From: an uncultured Clostridia bacterium
GTDB taxonomy: Bacteria; Bacillota; Clostridia; Oscillospirales; CAG-272
Length of the DNA: 7,871 nt
Direction: 5' to 3'
Assembly (NCBI GenBank): GCA_946641795.1
Contig: CAMPBZ010000050.1
Span: 1 to 7,871 of the forward strand
Positions within the stretch are counted from its first letter, which is position 1, and every line of letters starts with the position of its first letter. The notes under the pieces were generated by a model. The model saw only the letters and a list, made by a program, of their open reading frames with translations. It was not told the origin of the DNA and searched no databases. A program made the translations under genes and the position numbers. Of the stretch, positions 4,975 to 7,871 are shown in pieces.

Positions 4975-7569
4975 TTATGCCTTTGCAAAACTGGTGTTGG
5001 AAACGGTAAAGGAATTCGGAATGCTTGCGGAACTCCAGCTGTATGCTTTGAAGTCGTCTTCATCCAGCGTTACCACAACGTACCAGTTGTAGTTTTGCAC
5101 GTCATCTATGCTGATGCTGATGGTCTTGTTGGTGTTTGCGCTGACCAAAACATTGCTTTGAACCTTGGTGGCGCTGCCCTGGTTGACCCCTGCTTTGATG
5201 ACGTAGTATCTCGTCTTCACGCTGGCGCGGTATCTTACGTTGTAGGTGCCTGTGCCGTTGGCTCTTGCAAACTCGGAAAGGTTGCAAACCAAGCCCCATT
5301 CGTCGGTCTCGGAGGTGGAAACCTTCTTTACGGTGTAAGTGCCGCTCGAATACTTGACGTCGCACGCGTAGGATTTGTAGCGCGTCCACATAGTGTCAAC
5401 CGGACCTGCAACGTAAGCCGCGCCGCCGGTGTAGTTGGCGGTCTTGTTTGCGGGAATGGCAGTGTGCGCGGGCGCGTTGCTCGTATCCTTGGTAAAGGTG
5501 CAGGTCACACCGGCGTTGGTGCCGGTGCCGGCGTAAGCGTTGGTGTTTACCTTCAGCACGCCGCCCGTATTGTTGTTGCCCGAAACATAACTACCGCCCA
5601 CATAGAGGTTGGTAAAGTTGAGCACATAACCGGAGGAGTTGCTGTTGGAAGCACTGATTGCCGTGTTGGAAGAGGAGTTTGCGCCGGGCGTATAAGAGGT
5701 GCTGCCACCGGTGGTGTTCCGCATGACCAGGTTTTTGATGTTGAAGGTCTTGGTCGAGGTTCCCTCGTTGCCGTTGTTCTTGAAGAGCGTCGGCGTCTTC
5801 ACGCAGTCAAGCGCGTCCATGTTGTTGATGGTAACCGTCATGCTGCCAACACTGTCTTCCTGCACGTTAATCAAGCCGTCGTCGGCACGGAAGACGTAAA
5901 TGTTCTCGTAAACGCCGTTGGCATGGTGCTGCGGGTAAAGCGCCGCGCAGGTGGTGCCCACGATGATATTGCGGAAGGTGTAGCCCTCGTAAGTGGTATC
6001 GTTCTGCAAAACCAGCGCGTTATCACCAACATAGACAAAGCAGTTTTCAATCACGCCGGCCGTTTCGCTCGTACCTCTTGCGCCGCCGGCATAGAAACCG
6101 TCGGTGGACATTTCGGTAGAGAGGAGTTTAACGTGGTTGGCATAACCGTTGCCCTGATGGAAGGAAACGTTGAACTCGCTCGAATTGACGAGTTTGACAT
6201 CCTCAATGCGATCGGAATAGCCGAAGAGGTTGACCGTGGAGGCAGCCGATTTGGACTTGTTATCATAGTTGACGGTAGTTGGATAATTGAAAATGTTCGA
6301 ATTTGCAAAATCCGAATACGGATCCATGATGATGCCGCGGCCGCAAATTTTGACCTTGTAGCCGTTCTCACCTGCTACGCGGGTGCCGCCGTTGTCAAAA
6401 TTCTGAGTAACAACAATGCGCTTTTTGAGCACTGCGCCCGGAGCAACGTAGATCACGGTGTCGTACTTGCAAACGGTCATGACCTCGTTGTTGGTACCCG
6501 AATAGGTGGCAATGCCGCTCGGGTCGGTAATGGAGTTGTTGCCCTCTACGTAAATGACGTTTGCCGAACCCTTGGTGGGAACGTTGGTTTCGGGCAGGTC
6601 GGCAAATACGCTGAGCGCGGTGTTGTAATCGTCATCCAGAATGATGAGGAAGTACTCGGGCTTATCCAGCGTAACCGAGATCACGCCGTTGGAATAAGAG
6701 GACGCAATGCCCTTGGAAGTGGGGCTGACAACATAGGTGTTGAACTTTTTGTTGACGCGGATGTTGACCGTGACCGTGCACCAGTCGAAGGCGAACTCGC
6801 AGAAGCGGCGGTTGGAGTCAACCGAGCCGAGCACGCGGGTGGTGTTATCGTCCTTGCTGAAATGCACGTAGTCGGCAGTCTCGTTGTAAACGGTCAGGTT
6901 TTTGGTGGTGTTGCCCTGCGTTACGCTGACCGAGTAGAGCGAGTCGGTTTTGATACCCGTGTAAGCCGGGTAGGTAACGAACTGCGCAAATTTGGATGCC
7001 GAAACCAGAATGTCGATACCCACCGAGTTGTAGGTGGCCAGCAGGTCGTTGGCAACGGTTTTTTGCGAAGCCGGAGCGGAGCTGTCTTTGATCGACTGCG
7101 CAACACCGGCAACCGAACGTTTTGCAACCGAGGAAGTGATGTTGGGCGCGTAAACTTTTGCAAGAATTTCGGTGCCGTAGTGTTCCTGCGGAATGCCCAG
7201 CAGAACGGCGCTGAAATAAACGTAGTTGGCGTCATAATCCAGTCCGACCGCCTCAACTGCCGCCTGACCCATAACAAGCGTTGCGGGAACGGTTTTAACG
7301 TTGGGGGTGCTCGACGTGATGTTGGTGTCGCTTACCGCGCTGGACGGGATGATGAGAAAACCGAAGTTTGCGTTCTCACCGGACACCAGCGAATCATGCT
7401 TGGAAACCCGTCCGACAAAGCGGAGTCCCTGCATTTCGGTGTCCGCAATGCGAATGGAGGCGCCCATCACCTGCGCGGTCTGCGGACCATCCGCAGACAC
7501 GGGCAGGATCAGGGTTCCAAGAATCGTTGCCGCTATCAAAAGCAGGCAAAAGAGTTTTTTCATTTTCAT
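4975..7569 (-). CDS. Secreted multidomain beta-helix protein resembling GH49/GH28 polysaccharide hydrolases
   Basis: 864 residues, exported. The signal peptide is residues 1-26 (cleavage after PVSA). Residues 31-190 form the domain shared with the 203-residue neighbour (GASIRI 36-41, GENANFG 64-70, VYFSAVLLGIP 117-127). About 200-345 is a beta-sandwich-like region ending in FADLPETNVP and VIYVEG, as in GH49 dextranase/isopullulanase N-domains. A right-handed beta-helix follows (about 350-680), with VIYVAPGAVLKKRI (372-385) and short repeated strand-turn units. Candidate acidic catalytic positions are D490 in STDGF and D516 in YVGDNA, with D563-D564 in RADDG further on. GH49 and GH28 usually have an Asp pair at the second site; here it is D-N. 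QHH at 547-549 lies nearby. A Ser/Asn/Gly-rich loop lies near 617-650, and 720-864 looks like a jelly-roll, possibly carbohydrate-binding. The start at ATG 7569 follows AAAAGGAGA (7579-7587) by 9 bases. Substrate unknown; pectate lyase-type action is an alternative. Confidence 0.82.
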   Translation of the reverse strand: MKMKKLFCLLLIAATILGTLILPVSADGPQTAQVMGASIRIADTEMQGLRFVGRVSKHDSLVSGENANFGFLIIPSSAVSDTNITSSTPNVKTVPATLVMGQAAVEAVGLDYDANYVYFSAVLLGIPQEHYGTEILAKVYAPNITSSVAKRSVAGVAQSIKDSSAPASQKTVANDLLATYNSVGIDILVSASKFAQFVTYPAYTGIKTDSLYSVSVTQGNTTKNLTVYNETADYVHFSKDDNTTRVLGSVDSNRRFCEFAFDWCTVTVNIRVNKKFNTYVVSPTSKGIASSYSNGVISVTLDKPEYFLIILDDDYNTALSVFADLPETNVPTKGSANVIYVEGNNSITDPSGIATYSGTNNEVMTVCKYDTVIYVAPGAVLKKRIVVTQNFDNGGTRVAGENGYKVKICGRGIIMDPYSDFANSNIFNYPTTVNYDNKSKSAASTVNLFGYSDRIEDVKLVNSSEFNVSFHQGNGYANHVKLLSTEMSTDGFYAGGARGTSETAGVIENCFVYVGDNALVLQNDTTYEGYTFRNIIVGTTCAALYPQHHANGVYENIYVFRADDGLINVQEDSVGSMTVTINNMDALDCVKTPTLFKNNGNEGTSTKTFNIKNLVMRNTTGGSTSYTPGANSSSNTAISASNSNSSGYVLNFTNLYVGGSYVSGNNNTGGVLKVNTNAYAGTGTNAGVTCTFTKDTSNAPAHTAIPANKTANYTGGAAYVAGPVDTMWTRYKSYACDVKYSSGTYTVKKVSTSETDEWGLVCNLSEFARANGTGTYNVRYRASVKTRYYVIKAGVNQGSATKVQSNVLVSANTNKTISISIDDVQNYNWYVVVTLDEDDFKAYSWSSASIPNSFTVSNTSFAKA

Positions 7570-7588
7570 TGGGGTGATTCTCCTTTTG

Positions 7589-7708
7589 TTAAGAAATGAT
7601 GCCGTTCCAATCGGGATTCCATTCGGTATCGTTATCCGAAGCGGTAACAATATCGGCAAGGTTCAGGAGAATGCACGTCACCTGAGGCGTTTCATATTGT
7701 TTTTTCAT
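7589..7708 (-). CDS. 39-residue small protein with conserved-looking YExP...DIVTAS layout and acidic Trp/Asn-rich tail
   Basis: This short frame runs from ATG 7708 to TAA 7589-7591. The product has a basic start (MKKQYETPQV), a short hydrophobic middle (CILLNLADIVTAS, 12-24) and an acidic, tryptophan-bearing tail (DNDTEWNPDWN, 25-35). GGGAGG at 7718-7723 lies 9 bases before the ATG, one of the best ribosome sites in the window, and the stop precedes the ribosome site of the beta-helix gene by only 2 bases. It has no signal peptide and no lone transmembrane helix of normal length. From memory, short proteins beginning [M]KKYExP and carrying D-V-[IV]-T-[AT]-S are frequent, unnamed annotations in gut Clostridia; that is recollection, not a search. 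The function is unknown. A precursor of a processed peptide, a partner of the neighbouring secreted proteins, or a regulatory leader peptide are all open. Confidence 0.72.
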   Translation of the reverse strand: MKKQYETPQVTCILLNLADIVTASDNDTEWNPDWNGIIS

Positions 7709-7717
7709 TATTTTATA

Positions 7718-7723
7718 CCTCCC
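7718..7723 (-). promoter_or_regulatory. Strong ribosome binding site of the 39-residue gene
   Basis: GGGAGG on the minus strand, 9 bases before ATG 7708 and 9 bases after the TGA of the upstream gene (7733-7735). Its strength and placement are the main evidence that the tiny frame is a translated gene. Confidence 0.75.
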
Positions 7724-7732
7724 GGTGTAAAA

Positions 7733-7871
7733 TCAGTTAAACAAGGTGTTGTACGAGGCAGAAATCACGTCGCCAACATACTCGCCAATGTACGGAACAG
7801 CTACCAGCTCGTTGCCCTTGCAGCCGTCGGGAATTTCAAAAACGACCGCGTGCATGACGTACACATCGTCA
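7733..7871 (-). CDS. C-terminal 45 residues of a protein that seems to carry the same secreted domain (cut by right window edge)
   Basis: The frame is open from the right edge to TGA 7733-7735. The visible part contains VYVMHAVVFEIP (3-14), then G-N-E-L-V-A-V-P-Y (19-27). It lines up with VYFSAVLLGIP...GTEILAKVY of the 864-residue protein and YYFSAVLTGIP...GAEIVARAY of the 203-residue protein: same spacing, shared aromatic, AV, IP, G-x-E-[IL] and Y positions. It ends in YVGDVISASYNTLFN. The match is short, so homology is likely but not certain. It is the upstream neighbour of the small gene (24-bp gap) and probably belongs to the same operon. Start, length and any other domains are outside the window. 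Confidence 0.65.
   Translation of the reverse strand, partial: DDVYVMHAVVFEIPDGCKGNELVAVPYIGEYVGDVISASYNTLFN

Noticed and set aside
5095..7599. Very long plus-strand open frame opposite the beta-helix gene
   Set aside because: It is antisense to a gene with a signal peptide, ribosome site and recognisable domains. The translation is Val/Gly/Arg/Asn-rich with no domain pattern and no good ribosome site, as expected for a shadow frame.
7570..7659. Thirty-residue N-terminal extension of the beta-helix protein
   Set aside because: It lies over the 39-codon gene in another frame, lacks a ribosome site, and would bury the signal peptide behind a charged segment.
1..7871. CRISPR arrays, insertion sequences, tRNA or rRNA genes
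   Set aside because: No regularly spaced repeats, transposase motifs, terminal inverted repeats or tRNA-like cloverleaf were seen on either strand.

Overview
The window looks like a piece of a clostridial (Bacillota) chromosome, probably from a gut-type, plant-polysaccharide-using anaerobe. This rests on moderate GC content, strong GGAGG-type ribosome binding sites, Gram-positive-style Sec signal peptides, a stand-alone acyl carrier protein and a clostridial-looking ComEC. The taxonomic placement is inference; no rRNA or marker gene is present to fix it.

Left part (1-1577): a comEC gene on the minus strand runs off the left edge. It is divergent from a small plus-strand acyl carrier protein gene (1238-1465) that has a consensus sigma-70 promoter (TTGACA, 17 bp, TATAAT) and is followed by two hairpin terminators. 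The second hairpin also closes the convergent operon coming from the right.

Middle part (1596-4241): a compact minus-strand operon of three genes: metallophosphoesterase A (2779-4146), an L-rhamnose mutarotase of the RhaM family (2429-2767) and metallophosphoesterase B (1596-2432). Gaps are 11 bp and a 4-base ATGA overlap, so the three are probably translated together. The operon has its own promoter (4213-4241) with an AT-rich palindrome just upstream. Two phosphoesterases around a rhamnose mutarotase suggest cytoplasmic handling of rhamnose or a rhamnose-containing phosphorylated compound; the substrate cannot be read from the sequence.

Right part (4334-7871): a second minus-strand operon with gaps of 19-29 bp, ending in a clear intrinsic terminator at 4267-4298. 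In transcription order it encodes the C-terminal end of a protein cut by the right edge, a 39-codon small protein with a strong ribosome binding site (7589-7708), an 864-residue secreted beta-helix protein resembling GH49/GH28 polysaccharide hydrolases (4975-7569), and a 203-residue secreted protein (4334-4945). The last two share a roughly 160-residue N-terminal domain, and the cut protein at the right edge appears to carry part of the same domain. The operon therefore looks like an extracellular set built around one undescribed domain, with a tiny protein inserted between its members.

The most interesting points are the small gene, the shared secreted domain in up to three consecutive genes, the phosphoesterase-mutarotase-phosphoesterase operon, and the Asn-to-Gly change in the metal-site motif of phosphoesterase A. 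All long plus-strand open frames lying over the minus-strand genes are treated as shadows.
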